The notes under the pieces: model-generated
What the model saw: only the letters and a program-made list of their open reading frames with translations
Told to the model about the DNA's origin: nothing
Databases searched by the model: none
IMG/VR virus record: IMGVR_UViG_3300030107_000800
Location: 1-64,000 of that record
Source of the DNA: a virus
Direction: 5' to 3' (one strand)
DNA: 64,000 nt
Part shown: positions 37,348-43,044 of the stretch, in pieces
Layout: every line of letters begins with the position of its first letter
How positions within the stretch are numbered: the stretch's first letter is position 1
Translations under genes and position numbers: made by a program

Positions 37348-37465
37348 TATTTTGATCTCCACGTAAAAATGCCTCTGCTGCTCGTGATTCAAACGAGTCG
37401 CAGAAGCTGTCAAAGTTATTGATTACATCATCAATGTTTTTAAACTGTTCCACTGTAACCCTCAT
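37211..37465 (-). CDS. Small protein overlapping the coiled-coil gene out of frame
   Basis: An 84-residue protein. The first 44 residues (VEQFKNIDDVINNFDSFCDSFESRAAEAF) look like ordinary soluble coding sequence. The last 45 residues, encoded across the neighbouring gene, are Pro/Ala/Ser-rich and look disordered. It overlaps the upstream gene by 26 bp and the downstream gene by 137 bp. Only a weak GGTGAT lies upstream. It may be real with a tail created by overprinting. Function unknown. Confidence 0.55.
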   Translation of the reverse strand: MRVTVEQFKNIDDVINNFDSFCDSFESRAAEAFLRGDQNNGRVTSESEKIGASTPDAVREIAKPGPTDIPARAAIVDIPSSSEE

Positions 37466-37865
37466 CTAGATTTATATCACCATCATTGCAATGTGCCTGA
37501 TGATGGTGCTCCTCTTGCCTATGCATATGTTCTAATACATGGTCGAGTTTACCTTCAATGTTATGAAGTACATCTATCATCTCACGATGTGGGTCATGTC
37601 CCTCTGGAGGATAAAGATCATTTCCATATCCTGCTGGTGGTGACACGGGCGTTCCTGGAATATTTCCAATTACTTCCTGAATAAGGCCAGGTTGTGAAGT
37701 TACCTCTGTACCAGGCACAGGGCTAGCAGCATCCCTTATGTCTGCATGGAGTCGCTCTGTCCTCTGAATCTCTTCGTTAGTCATATTATTTTCTATCTCC
37801 TCTTTAGTTTTAATTATATCAGGTATATCATCTGCTGTAAAGCTATGATCGACTTTTTCGGCCAT
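37440..37865 (-). CDS. Acidic protein with His-rich tail, unknown function
   Basis: A 141-residue acidic protein. The first 60 residues are charged (DDIPDIIKTKEEIENNMTNEEIQRTERL). The middle is Pro/Gly-rich (PGTPVSPPAGYGNDLYPPEGHDPH). A helix near 97-115 leads into the His-rich stretch EHMHRQEEHHHQAHC, a likely metal-binding patch. It is the first gene after a GATAAATA late promoter and leads the small late operon ending with SET and gp25. It may be a virion or assembly protein; no family recognised. Confidence 0.7.
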   Translation of the reverse strand: MAEKVDHSFTADDIPDIIKTKEEIENNMTNEEIQRTERLHADIRDAASPVPGTEVTSQPGLIQEVIGNIPGTPVSPPAGYGNDLYPPEGHDPHREMIDVLHNIEGKLDHVLEHMHRQEEHHHQAHCNDGDINLDEGYSGTV

Positions 37866-37923
37866 TTTTTTGCTGGAAAAATTTTTTGGAATTTCTTGTT
37901 TTAAAAAACCAATTTTGTAATTA

Positions 37924-37931
37924 TATTTATC
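37924..37931 (-). promoter_or_regulatory. Late-type promoter element GATAAATA
   Basis: Minus-strand GATAAATA followed by TAATT, about 60 nt upstream of the 141-residue gene. It would start the late operon that runs through PAAR and SET towards gp25. Confidence 0.6.
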
Positions 37932-38002
37932 TCTCGACTGGATACTTTTGTAGGTTAGGGGAGTCTTCGTTTTTTGAAATCGCTTGGCGACCCCTAAGTA
38001 AC

Positions 38003-38028
38003 AAAAAAGGGGGCAAATACTGCCCCCT
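38003..38028 (-). terminator. Rho-independent terminator, end of early block
   Basis: Minus strand: AGGGGGCA stem, GTATT loop, TGCCCCCT stem, then TTTTTTG. The perfect 8-bp stem follows the 50-residue gene by 13 nt and separates the early small-gene block from the late genes. Confidence 0.9.
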
Positions 38029-38041
38029 AACTGTTAATAAC

Positions 38042-38194
38042 TCATGCGGTGACTAATTCACATTTAAAACCACAACTTCGGTAGTAATATAACATATCCA
38101 TTGCAGATTGCAGTGATGGAAATGATATTAATCGAGGGTGATTTTGGTCACTATCTGTCCAATAGCGAATTAATTGCGGTCCGATTGTGTACAT
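38042..38194 (-). CDS. Small unknown protein (50 aa)
   Basis: The frame encodes MYTIGPQLIRYWTDSDQN and ends YYYRSCGFKCELVTA; it has two Cys and is otherwise unremarkable. It is the last gene before the terminator at 38003, which supports it. Its start overlaps the end of the membrane-protein gene by 25 bp. No good ribosome site is visible. No family recognised. Confidence 0.6.
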   Translation of the reverse strand: MYTIGPQLIRYWTDSDQNHPRLISFPSLQSAMDMLYYYRSCGFKCELVTA

Positions 38195-38319
38195 AATGAA
38201 GAATCAATTTGACATAATTTGTTGTTACGTTCCTCAACCATATTAGAGAAGGAATGTATTATATTAGCACCCACGATTGCGGACACTAATATAAAAGAAA
38301 TAGCGAGGGTCACTCTCAT
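38170..38319 (-). CDS. Small single-pass membrane protein
   Basis: A 49-residue protein: one N-terminal membrane helix (residues about 4-22, VTLAISFILVSAIVGANII) followed by a polar tail. The start is the ATG at 38317-38319 with AGGA 5 nt upstream; a longer frame from 38358 would overlap the preceding gene. Such tiny membrane proteins are frequent in phage early regions and often act on the host envelope, but no target can be named. Confidence 0.65.
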   Translation of the reverse strand: MRVTLAISFILVSAIVGANIIHSFSNMVEERNNKLCQIDSSLCTQSDRN

Positions 38320-38326
38320 AACTGTC

Positions 38327-38497
38327 CTAGTGGCGGTCTGAGATGTACCAAGTCCCACCCGTGGGAACCTCGCGAGGCATCCAGTTGTTTTCCTGGAGTG
38401 CGGTCAATGCTGCCATGACTGCCGCGTCCTTCTTAGCGGATTCGTTCATAAGAACTGCTCCCCCAAATTCGGGTGTTAGGTCGCGGTTGAAAGTCAT
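38327..38497 (-). CDS. Small unknown protein (56 aa)
   Basis: The start is placed at 38495-38497, which has AGGA 7 nt upstream; the next in-frame ATG at 38524 has none. The product has an amphipathic helix (KKDAAVMAALTALQENNWM) and ends PTGGTWYISDRH. It lies 7 bp before the membrane-protein gene, so the two are probably cotranslated. No family recognised. Confidence 0.6.
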   Translation of the reverse strand: MTFNRDLTPEFGGAVLMNESAKKDAAVMAALTALQENNWMPREVPTGGTWYISDRH

Positions 38498-38524
38498 GGG
38501 CAAATCCTGTGATTGATTTTTCAT

Positions 38525-38705
38525 ATATTCATTTTAGCGGATCGTGAGCGAAAAAAACGAAATGTTAAGAAAAGCAACTGTATAATGACCAGTGCGGTAA
38601 CTGGCACATTATTTGTTAACTCTTTGGGTGCTTCAAATTGCAAGTTCTTTGTAATAGGAAGTGGGGTGAAATTGTGATGCAATTGTTGTTAGATAGTGGG
38701 AAAAA
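38525..38705. other. Intergenic region with an inverted repeat, no gene
   Basis: No convincing reading frame is present. It contains CCAGTGCGGTAACTGG (an imperfect CCAGT/ACTGG dyad at 38590-38605) directly beside TATAATG read on the plus strand. This recalls the CAGTT/AACTG palindromes of the type II promoters further right, so the segment probably carries a regulatory site, direction uncertain. Confidence 0.4.
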
Positions 38706-38849
38706 TTAATCCACAATAATGTTAGTTACTAATTCAAATACCTCTGGTTTGATATCATTTTGCCTAGCAAGTGCATCTAGAAAAATGTTAGTAACTATAT
38801 CTAATTCGTCACCAGTTAGTGATTCATAGATGTCGAAAGTTTGTGCCAT
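38706..38849 (-). CDS. Small acidic protein (47 aa)
   Basis: The frame reads MAQTFDIYESLTGDELDIVT and ends FELVTNIIVD: short, acidic and helical. Proteins of this size and start recur in cyanomyovirus small-gene clusters. It begins 3 bp after the stop of the 101-residue gene, suggesting coupled translation. Function unknown. Confidence 0.65.
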   Translation of the reverse strand: MAQTFDIYESLTGDELDIVTNIFLDALARQNDIKPEVFELVTNIIVD

Positions 38850-38852
38850 TGT

Positions 38853-39158
38853 TTATATAAATGCGTCAGATGTTTCTACTTCACTAATAAGAACTGCGTC
38901 CTGCCTAAATGCAACTTTGTAGGCGATTGCGATCTTATTAAATACTTTTCTCATAGAATCTAACTCGCTATTCATAACATCTACATAGAGAATCTTCACT
39001 GGTTCGCTAACACCTTTCCACCAACCTTCACCATCAATTAGTGTGCCATATTCCATAACTGGCATAATATTTTGTCTGACAAATTCGTCCATCAAATAGT
39101 CATTAACTGTTCCTCCGTTAGGTATCATTCTACCCATAGAAAGTTCAAGACGTTTCAT
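38853..39158 (-). CDS. Unknown soluble protein (101 aa)
   Basis: Begins MKRLELSMGRMIPNGGTVNDYLMDEFV and contains YVDVMNSELDSMRKVFNKIAIAYKVAFRQDAVLIS. An upstream in-frame start at 39197 would add a hydrophobic stretch translated from the terminator region and is rejected. No membrane segment or known motif. It follows the terminator at 39198-39221, so it may depend on read-through or its own promoter. Confidence 0.7.
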   Translation of the reverse strand: MKRLELSMGRMIPNGGTVNDYLMDEFVRQNIMPVMEYGTLIDGEGWWKGVSEPVKILYVDVMNSELDSMRKVFNKIAIAYKVAFRQDAVLISEVETSDAFI

Positions 39159-39197
39159 AATAAAAAAGAGAGAGATTAGGGAAATAAAAATGTGCAT

Positions 39198-39221
39198 GAA
39201 AAGAGGGGGATTGCTCCCCCT
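39198..39221 (-). terminator. Rho-independent terminator
   Basis: Minus strand AGGGGGA stem, GCAA loop, TCCCCCT stem, then CTTTTC. It lies 6 nt after the stop of the 54-residue gene. The T tract is short, so termination may be partial. Confidence 0.75.
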
Positions 39222-39226
39222 AATTG

Positions 39227-39391
39227 TTACTTAAGAGGAAGGATTGGGCATGAGTTTGTGTAATTAACTACCTTGGAATCTACTCCGCAATAGTTTAACA
39301 AATACGCTTCAATCTCTTCCGCAAAATGTTTAGAATTAAACTCGGATTGTTCATCAAAAATGAAATCACAAGTGAAGCGATATGTGGTCAT
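39227..39391 (-). CDS. Small unknown protein (54 aa)
   Basis: Reads MTTYRFTCDFIFDEQSEFNS and ends NSCPILPLK, with three Cys. It is the last gene of the operon starting at the type II promoter near 39741 and is followed at once by a terminator. Its start is 2 bp past the stop of the preceding gene. Unknown function. Confidence 0.65.
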   Translation of the reverse strand: MTTYRFTCDFIFDEQSEFNSKHFAEEIEAYLLNYCGVDSKVVNYTNSCPILPLK

Positions 39392-39393
39392 AA

Positions 39394-39570
39394 TTAACAC
39401 ATTGCCTCAAATCTTTCCATAGTTGTTGACTCTAACTGGTCACGAGTTCCCTGACTAAATGATAACAATTCATCCATCATTGCGACAGTTAATTTGTTAC
39501 TTAGTCTGAAATCTTCATAAACTTCATCATAAAGATTTTCAAGGATTGATTCATTGTTGATGTTAGACAT
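39394..39570 (-). CDS. Small unknown protein (58 aa)
   Basis: MSNINNESILENLYDEVYEDF start, chosen because it overlaps the upstream stop by 8 bp as is usual in this block. The helical, acidic product resembles the other small ORFs with DEVYEDF/TVYEDF segments here (compare the 63-residue protein at 40098). Function unknown. Confidence 0.65.
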   Translation of the reverse strand: MSNINNESILENLYDEVYEDFRLSNKLTVAMMDELLSFSQGTRDQLESTTMERFEAMC

Positions 39571-39712
39571 TGGCAAAAAACTTGTTACAAAAGGACTCGT
39601 AATCATCAGGGTTGATGTTATCGGGAAGACCGCAATCGTTGAAGAAAGTTATCATATCGAGCAAAACTTGATCTTCTTCGGATGTTAGTCTGTAAGTAAA
39701 TTCGTTAGGCAT
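39563..39712 (-). CDS. Small unknown protein (49 aa), first gene of an operon
   Basis: Reads MPNEFTYRLTSEEDQVLLDM and ends YESFCNKFFANV. It is the first gene behind the type II promoter at 39741-39814, with a short leader of about 20 nt and no Shine-Dalgarno sequence. Unknown function. Confidence 0.65.
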   Translation of the reverse strand: MPNEFTYRLTSEEDQVLLDMITFFNDCGLPDNINPDDYESFCNKFFANV

Positions 39713-39740
39713 TAAATGTAAAGAATTTGTTTACTCTTTT

Positions 39741-39814
39741 ATTATACAGACAAATTGCAACAAATAGGGCAAATGTAACGGATTACAACAGAGGCGAGGA
39801 CAGTTTATAAACTG
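39741..39814 (-). promoter_or_regulatory. Type II phage promoter, copy 1
   Basis: Minus strand: palindrome CAGTTTATAAACTG (39801-39814), then 54 nt, then CTGTATAAT with the -10 hexamer at 39741-39746, followed by AAAAGAGTAAA. The intervening segment GTAATCCGTTACATTTGCCC is shared with copy 2. Three copies exist, each in front of a small operon. Confidence 0.75.
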
Positions 39815-39832
39815 GTCGGGGCCTTGGGCATT

Positions 39833-39961
39833 TTAGTCGTGTGCTGTGTAATCATATTCCATAGAAACAATTTCATTGCAGTGTGCCTCTAATGCCTCAT
39901 CCTCATTAGGATGTGCATCATAATACTTTAACTCTTCGCGGATGTATTCTTCAAACGTCAT
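39833..39961 (-). CDS. Small acidic protein (42 aa)
   Basis: Reads MTFEEYIREELKYYDAHPNE and continues DEALEAHCNEIVSMEYDY. It has a strong GGAGG with a 9-nt spacer before its ATG. That site lies inside the end of the upstream gene, which it overlaps by 11 bp. Function unknown. Confidence 0.7.
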   Translation of the reverse strand: MTFEEYIREELKYYDAHPNEDEALEAHCNEIVSMEYDYTAHD

Positions 39962-40067
39962 TGTTAGTTTCCTCCGCAATTAGTTGTTTATATTCATCAC
40001 TATCAATGGAATAATATCCATTTTCAGTGATAACGTATCCATGAATGATTAGATAGTTAGTTGACAT
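39951..40067 (-). CDS. Very small unknown protein (38 aa)
   Basis: Reads MSTNYLIIHGYVITENGYYS and ends KQLIAEETNNDV. GGAGG is only 3 nt before the ATG, an unusually short spacing. The 11-bp overlap with the next gene supports expression. Function unknown. Confidence 0.6.
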   Translation of the reverse strand: MSTNYLIIHGYVITENGYYSIDSDEYKQLIAEETNNDV

Positions 40068-40097
40068 TTTCCTCCATGAAATTGTTTTTAATTGTTG

Positions 40098-40289
40098 TTA
40101 TTTAGATGGATAATATGCAATGAAATCTTCTTGACTTGCATCCCATAATAGCACGAATTGTTTTAACCAATCCTGCTCAAATTGCGATAGTTTATAAACA
40201 TCTTGCTCGTCTGCACTTACATGAGGTAAATCATACTTAGAGCAAAAATCTTCATAGACTGTTGTTAAGAAGTCAATGGAATCAATCAT
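40098..40289 (-). CDS. Small conserved-type cyanophage protein (63 aa)
   Basis: Reads MIDSIDFLTTVYEDFCSKYDLPHVSADEQ, then QFEQDWLKQFVLLWDASQEDF. This helical pattern, with a SADEL/ADEQ and W-L-x2-F-V-x-LWD segment, is the kind seen in many cyanomyovirus small proteins. No enzyme motif. It is in the operon behind type II promoter copy 2. Confidence 0.7.
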   Translation of the reverse strand: MIDSIDFLTTVYEDFCSKYDLPHVSADEQDVYKLSQFEQDWLKQFVLLWDASQEDFIAYYPSK

Positions 40290-40350
40290 GGTAAATTAAA
40301 AGAATAGTGTGTGCATTAAATGTTAATTAGTCGATCAAATTGTAAACTGT

Positions 40351-40530
40351 CTATGAGAATAATGGTCTCATATAGTCTTTGAATTCTTCACACATAGCAT
40401 GTGCTAAAATTCTTAATTGTTTATCATCACTGTTATTTCCATCTGCTATTAGTTCATCATAGCACGCTTGCCTGATACCTAAATCAGTAATATCGTACTC
40501 GTGAAGTTTAACGTGCTTGAAAAATGACAT
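40351..40530 (-). CDS. Small unknown protein (59 aa)
   Basis: Reads MSFFKHVKLHEYDITDLGIR and contains DDKQLRILAHAMCEEFKDYM. It is helical and soluble. It follows the terminator at 40567, so it needs read-through or its own promoter. Function unknown. Confidence 0.65.
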   Translation of the reverse strand: MSFFKHVKLHEYDITDLGIRQACYDELIADGNNSDDKQLRILAHAMCEEFKDYMRPLFS

Positions 40531-40566
40531 AGAAAAATGTTAATTAGTAGTAGAACAGTTGTTAAT

Positions 40567-40593
40567 AAAAAAGAGGGGAGATTGCATCCCCTC
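40567..40593 (-). terminator. Rho-independent terminator
   Basis: Minus strand GAGGGGA stem, TGCAATC loop, TCCCCTC stem, then TTTTTTATT. It follows the 106-residue gene by about 8 nt and has the same design as the terminators at 38003 and 39198. Confidence 0.9.
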
Positions 40594-40601
40594 GTTGTTA
40601 C

Positions 40602-40922
40602 TTAGTGGTTTAATTCGATTCCAGAGTAGAAAGGAATTGTCCCACCTGATTGTAAATTAACGAACCAATTCCAATTCTTTTGATATACACCAGATCCAAC
40701 ATGAAAATCATCTAAAATTGCATTTAGTCTTGATTTTGTAGTGTTAGACTGCCAACCTCCGTCAAATAGTTGCACGAAATGTTGTGAAACTTTGGCGATA
40801 AAGTTGCCGTGTAAGTAAACTAAAGCATCGTTGGAATCGTTGATGACGACTGCGGTGTTGCCACTTCTCCAGTCACGTCTGCCTCTAATGGCAGAATTCA
40901 TTTGAGATTCGATTTTACGCAT
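40602..40922 (-). CDS. Unknown soluble protein (106 aa) behind type II promoter
   Basis: Starts MRKIESQMNSAIRGRRDWRSGNTAVV and continues as a beta-rich domain with alternating strands (DALVYLHGNFIAKVSQHFVQLFDGGW; NWFVNLQSGG). It is the only gene between type II promoter copy 2 and a strong terminator, so it is probably an abundant monocistronic early product. The basic start and Trp/Phe-rich strands might bind nucleic acid or protein; no family recognised. Confidence 0.75.
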   Translation of the reverse strand: MRKIESQMNSAIRGRRDWRSGNTAVVINDSNDALVYLHGNFIAKVSQHFVQLFDGGWQSNTTKSRLNAILDDFHVGSGVYQKNWNWFVNLQSGGTIPFYSGIELNH

Positions 40923-40950
40923 GTAAAAAACTTGTTTTGTTTACTCTTCT

Positions 40951-41023
40951 ATTATACAGACGAATGAGACCAAATAGGGCAAATGTAACGGATTACAACA
41001 AAAATAAATCAGTTTGCCAACTG
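40951..41023 (-). promoter_or_regulatory. Type II phage promoter, copy 2
   Basis: Minus strand: CAGTTGGCAAACTG (41010-41023), 53 nt, then CTGTATAAT with the -10 hexamer at 40951-40956, followed by AGAAGAGTAAA. It is nearly identical to copy 1 over the -10 region and the GTAATCCGTTACATTTGCCC segment. Confidence 0.75.
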
Positions 41024-41029
41024 GCACAT

Positions 41030-41055
41030 AAAAAACGGACTCTTTAGAGTCCGTT
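41030..41055 (-). terminator. Terminator that contains the stop codon of its gene
   Basis: Minus strand AACGGACTC stem, TAAA loop, GAGTCCGTT stem, then TTTTATG. The last three codons (N-G-L) of the 60-residue gene form the left arm and the TAA stop is the loop, so coding and termination signals are fused. Confidence 0.9.
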
Positions 41056-41226
41056 CATATAATCGTGGATCGCTTCCATGTATTCGGCATACGTTGAATA
41101 ACGATCTTTGAAACTGTCGGGAACTTCTCGCTTGAGATGTTTTTGGCATGACTCGCGGATCTCGCTTGCAGTGTATCCCTTTTGAATGAGTGAAGGGAAA
41201 AACTCGTTTAAAGTTGAATTATTCAT
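41044..41226 (-). CDS. Small unknown protein (60 aa)
   Basis: Reads MNNSTLNEFFPSLIQKGYTASEIRESCQKHLKREVPDSF, a helical protein with a possible small helix-turn-helix-like stretch (GYTASEIRESCQKHL), though too short to assign. It is bounded by two intrinsic terminators. Function unknown. Confidence 0.7.
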   Translation of the reverse strand: MNNSTLNEFFPSLIQKGYTASEIRESCQKHLKREVPDSFKDRYSTYAEYMEAIHDYMNGL

Positions 41227-41251
41227 ATAGACAGTCTAAACGATCACGCAC

Positions 41252-41277
41252 AAAAAAACGGCGTATGTAACGCCGTT
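41252..41277 (-). terminator. Rho-independent terminator
   Basis: Minus strand AACGGCG stem, TTACATA loop, CGCCGTT stem, then TTTTTTG. It lies 20 nt downstream of the basic 114-residue gene. Confidence 0.9.
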
Positions 41278-41297
41278 GTAACAATTTAGGTCAGTTT

Positions 41298-41642
41298 CTA
41301 AACTGTCCATGCTTTAACTTGTTTTACCAGTTGAGCATGGTATGGTGTAATAAATGATACACCTTTAGAAAAATCTCTGAATAGTTCTTGAATTTCAAAC
41401 TGGTGGATTGCCCAACGAGTTTGTATATCCTTGAGATAACGATCTCCAGAAATTAGTCTAGCAGTTGAAGGACGCTTGAGCGTTGTAACTTTTGATACTG
41501 CCTTGCCACCTTTAAAAGTAGTGGTGGTCACTTTCGCAACTGTCACAGGTTTTGTCTGCTTTGCTGCTGGTTTTGCTTTGCGTGTTCTGGTCTTCCTTAC
41601 TGGTTTAGTTGAGGTTGACTTAACAGTTGAAGCGGTTGGCAT
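41298..41642 (-). CDS. Basic-tailed protein with RWxIHxxE domain (copy A)
   Basis: A 114-residue protein. The first 60 residues are Lys/Thr/Ala/Pro-rich and disordered (KPVRKTRTRKAKPAAKQTKP), resembling histone-H1-like or DNA-coating tails. Residues 65-114 form a compact helical unit RYLKDIQTRWAIHQFEIQEL. The same unit occurs in the 100-residue protein at 48565 (EYIEDAKVRWQIHLYEWDEF), where the low-complexity tail is C-terminal instead. It is expressed alone between type II promoter copy 3 and a strong terminator. I infer DNA or RNA binding by the tail and partner binding by the unit; function unproven. Confidence 0.75.
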   Translation of the reverse strand: MPTASTVKSTSTKPVRKTRTRKAKPAAKQTKPVTVAKVTTTTFKGGKAVSKVTTLKRPSTARLISGDRYLKDIQTRWAIHQFEIQELFRDFSKGVSFITPYHAQLVKQVKAWTV

Positions 41643-41668
41643 ACGTTAAAAAACGAATTTACTCTTCC

Positions 41669-41741
41669 ATTATACAGACGAATTGTTGACAAACTCGAAA
41701 ATCGTTACACTATGCAACAAAAAAGTCCAGTTTGTCAACTG
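41669..41741 (-). promoter_or_regulatory. Type II phage promoter, copy 3
   Basis: Minus strand: CAGTTGACAAACTG (41728-41741), 53 nt, CTGTATAAT with the -10 at 41669-41674, then GGAAGAGTAAA. The spacer differs from copies 1 and 2 but its length is kept. A GGCACAAGGCC sequence like the type I box lies just upstream, giving a mixed arrangement. Confidence 0.7.
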
Positions 41742-41762
41742 TCCGTGGCCTTGTGCCAATTT

Positions 41763-41924
41763 CTAACTGTCACCCCCATTTGTTTCTCTATAGTCTTTGA
41801 ATTTATTTACTTTCTTTTTACTTTGCCTCTTAACATTTTTGACTGTGTAACCAAAATCCTCGAAATCTTCATCAAATTGTTGATAATCAACATAAGAAGA
41901 TGACTTGATATTATGTGTAGTCAT
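41763..41924 (-). CDS. Small charged protein (53 aa)
   Basis: Reads MTTHNIKSSSYVDYQQFDED, then a Lys-rich stretch KNVKRQSKKKVNKFKDYRE. An acidic N-terminal half faces a basic C-terminal half. GAGG lies 13 nt upstream. It is in the operon downstream of type I promoter P1. Function unknown. Confidence 0.65.
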   Translation of the reverse strand: MTTHNIKSSSYVDYQQFDEDFEDFGYTVKNVKRQSKKKVNKFKDYRETNGGDS

Positions 41925-41968
41925 AGGGGTGAATTACCTCGTTAATTAACATTATTTATTTTAAATTG

Positions 41969-42217
41969 TCATGCTTCAACATCAGTTAGTACACCAGATT
42001 TCCTGCTATTTGATATAAATCTGCCCAAACTTGCCTCTTTATTGTTTAATTCAACGCCAGTTAATACTTCACACAAATTATTACTGAAATCTGCTATATT
42101 TTCGCAATTATATACATATTCCTTGGCAATATTACTGTTATATGTAACAAATACCTGATTTTCCTTGGTTTCTATTGAATTAATTGCCGATGAGTCGAAT
42201 CTTGAATAAAATGTCAT
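41969..42217 (-). CDS. KTSC-like domain protein
   Basis: An 82-residue protein. SSAINSIETKENQVFVTYNSNIAKEYVYNCENIADFSNNL followed by EASLGRFISNSRKSGVL fits the KTSC pattern (Y-S-S-x-I, a beta hairpin with V-x-Y, Y-x-Y, then a helix ending in F/I-N/S). KTSC domains are short and found beside lysyl-tRNA synthetases and in phages, with no settled activity. It lies downstream of type I promoter P1, past a bidirectional hairpin terminator. Confidence 0.6.
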   Translation of the reverse strand: MTFYSRFDSSAINSIETKENQVFVTYNSNIAKEYVYNCENIADFSNNLCEVLTGVELNNKEASLGRFISNSRKSGVLTDVEA

Positions 42218-42361
42218 TGTTTTTTAGTAATTTGTAGAATAAAGTGTTAAATAGGCACGCGAATAACGTTTTCCACAACCCTGTGAAAAACTTTATAACT
42301 TATAATTCTCAAAAGTCTTAAAAATTAATAAAAATGAGATTATAAGATTTTATAAAAAGTG

Positions 42362-42386
42362 AAAAACTCGCTTTTCTGAGTTTTTT
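42362..42386. terminator. Bidirectional hairpin terminator, possible attenuator
   Basis: AAAAACTC stem, GCTTTTCT loop, GAGTTTTT stem; T tracts on both strands. On the minus strand it comes only about 20-45 nt after the predicted start from promoter P1. It could therefore act as an attenuator upstream of the KTSC gene. A 20-codon frame with GAGG starts in the same short leader (ATG near 42403). Confidence 0.7.
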
Positions 42387-42411
42387 GGATTTCCTCGAAT
42401 GTCATAAACCA

Positions 42412-42454
42412 ATTATAACGGATTTCCGAGTGTTTTGGAGACACCTTGTGCCAC
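42412..42454 (-). promoter_or_regulatory. Type I phage promoter P1
   Basis: Minus strand GTGGCACAAGGT box (42443-42454), exactly 25 nt, then TATAAT (42412-42417). No TTGACA-like -35 lies 16-18 nt before the -10. One of six promoters with identical spacing. Confidence 0.8.
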
Positions 42455-42676
42455 TTTGTGAACTGGACTCGGAATGTTACAAAGTATTTCAGGGGGTTGA
42501 CATTTCGTTCGATAGGTGGTAGCCTTAGACACCTTCGTGAGCGTCACATAGTTCACACATACTATATTTAATTAACCATTTATAAAGTTTTCCACAACAA
42601 CCTCCTAAACCTGTGGAAAACCCAGTGATAGCAATGTGCGGATGGTTACTCAAGGATAGTATCCTGAGAACATTTC

Positions 42677-42868
42677 TCAATAGTCTGTATCAACCTCCTT
42701 GAAACACATTTCGATGATAGTTTGTCTATCTAATTTGTCACCATGTGATGCCATTAGTCTGTGGAAAACTACATCTAATTCTTTATACTGACCATAACTT
42801 ATGTCAGTCCATGCTCTAGGAAATAGTTCTTGTTGTGATGCCATTTCTTTTGTTGTTAATGTGAGCAT
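42677..42868 (-). CDS. Small unknown protein (63 aa)
   Basis: Reads MLTLTTKEMASQQELFPRAWTDISYGQYKELDVVFHRLM; soluble and helical. Its start overlaps the upstream stop by one base (TAATG). It is the last gene of the P2 operon. A TTTTCCACA site lies within it. No family recognised. Confidence 0.7.
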   Translation of the reverse strand: MLTLTTKEMASQQELFPRAWTDISYGQYKELDVVFHRLMASHGDKLDRQTIIEMCFKEVDTDY

Positions 42869-43044
42869 TAGTATGCTGCCCTTAGTAGTGAGTACATTTT
42901 GTCACGAACTTGATGAGTGTCCTCTTCTGCTCCCTCGTATGGTTGTGATTGAGCATAGCAGTCAAGTGCCTGATCTATCACATCCCATTGTGCTTGAGTG
43001 AAGAAATCATACATCAAGTTGAGTTCTTTGTGAGAATAGTTCAT
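42868..43044 (-). CDS. Small unknown protein (58 aa)
   Basis: Reads MNYSHKELNLMYDFFTQAQWDVIDQALDCY and ends RDKMYSLLRAAY. It is an all-helical protein with aromatic-rich faces. Both ends overlap neighbours as TAATG, so translation is coupled. Function unknown. Confidence 0.7.
   Translation of the reverse strand: MNYSHKELNLMYDFFTQAQWDVIDQALDCYAQSQPYEGAEEDTHQVRDKMYSLLRAAY

Larger units (their letters stand above)
42269..42768. other. Cluster of TTTTCCACA (DnaA-box-like) sites in a ~460-bp mostly non-coding region
   Basis: Perfect TTTTCCACA on either strand occurs at 42269-42277, 42588-42596, 42612-42620 (minus) and 42760-42768 (minus, inside the 63-residue gene). A near match TGTGAAAAA lies at 42282-42290. 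The pairs at 42269/42282 and 42588/42612 are arranged as inverted repeats. Between them is very AT-rich DNA (42290-42360). TTTTCCACA is close to the DnaA boxes of cyanobacteria. The 42218-42676 segment otherwise holds promoter P1 and a bidirectional terminator and no gene. Confidence 0.5.

Noticed and set aside
37348-37413. Longer start for the coiled-coil protein
   Set aside because: The added 22 residues have no ribosome site, while the internal ATG at 37345-37347 has GGAG at a good distance.
41712-41903. Rightward 63-codon frame
   Set aside because: It lies over the antisense of a well-placed 53-residue leftward gene and over type II promoter copy 3, and its composition is that of translated noncoding sequence.
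42495-42560. Possible tRNA (GTTCGATAG resembling a T loop)
   Set aside because: No matching acceptor, D or anticodon stems could be formed around it on either strand.
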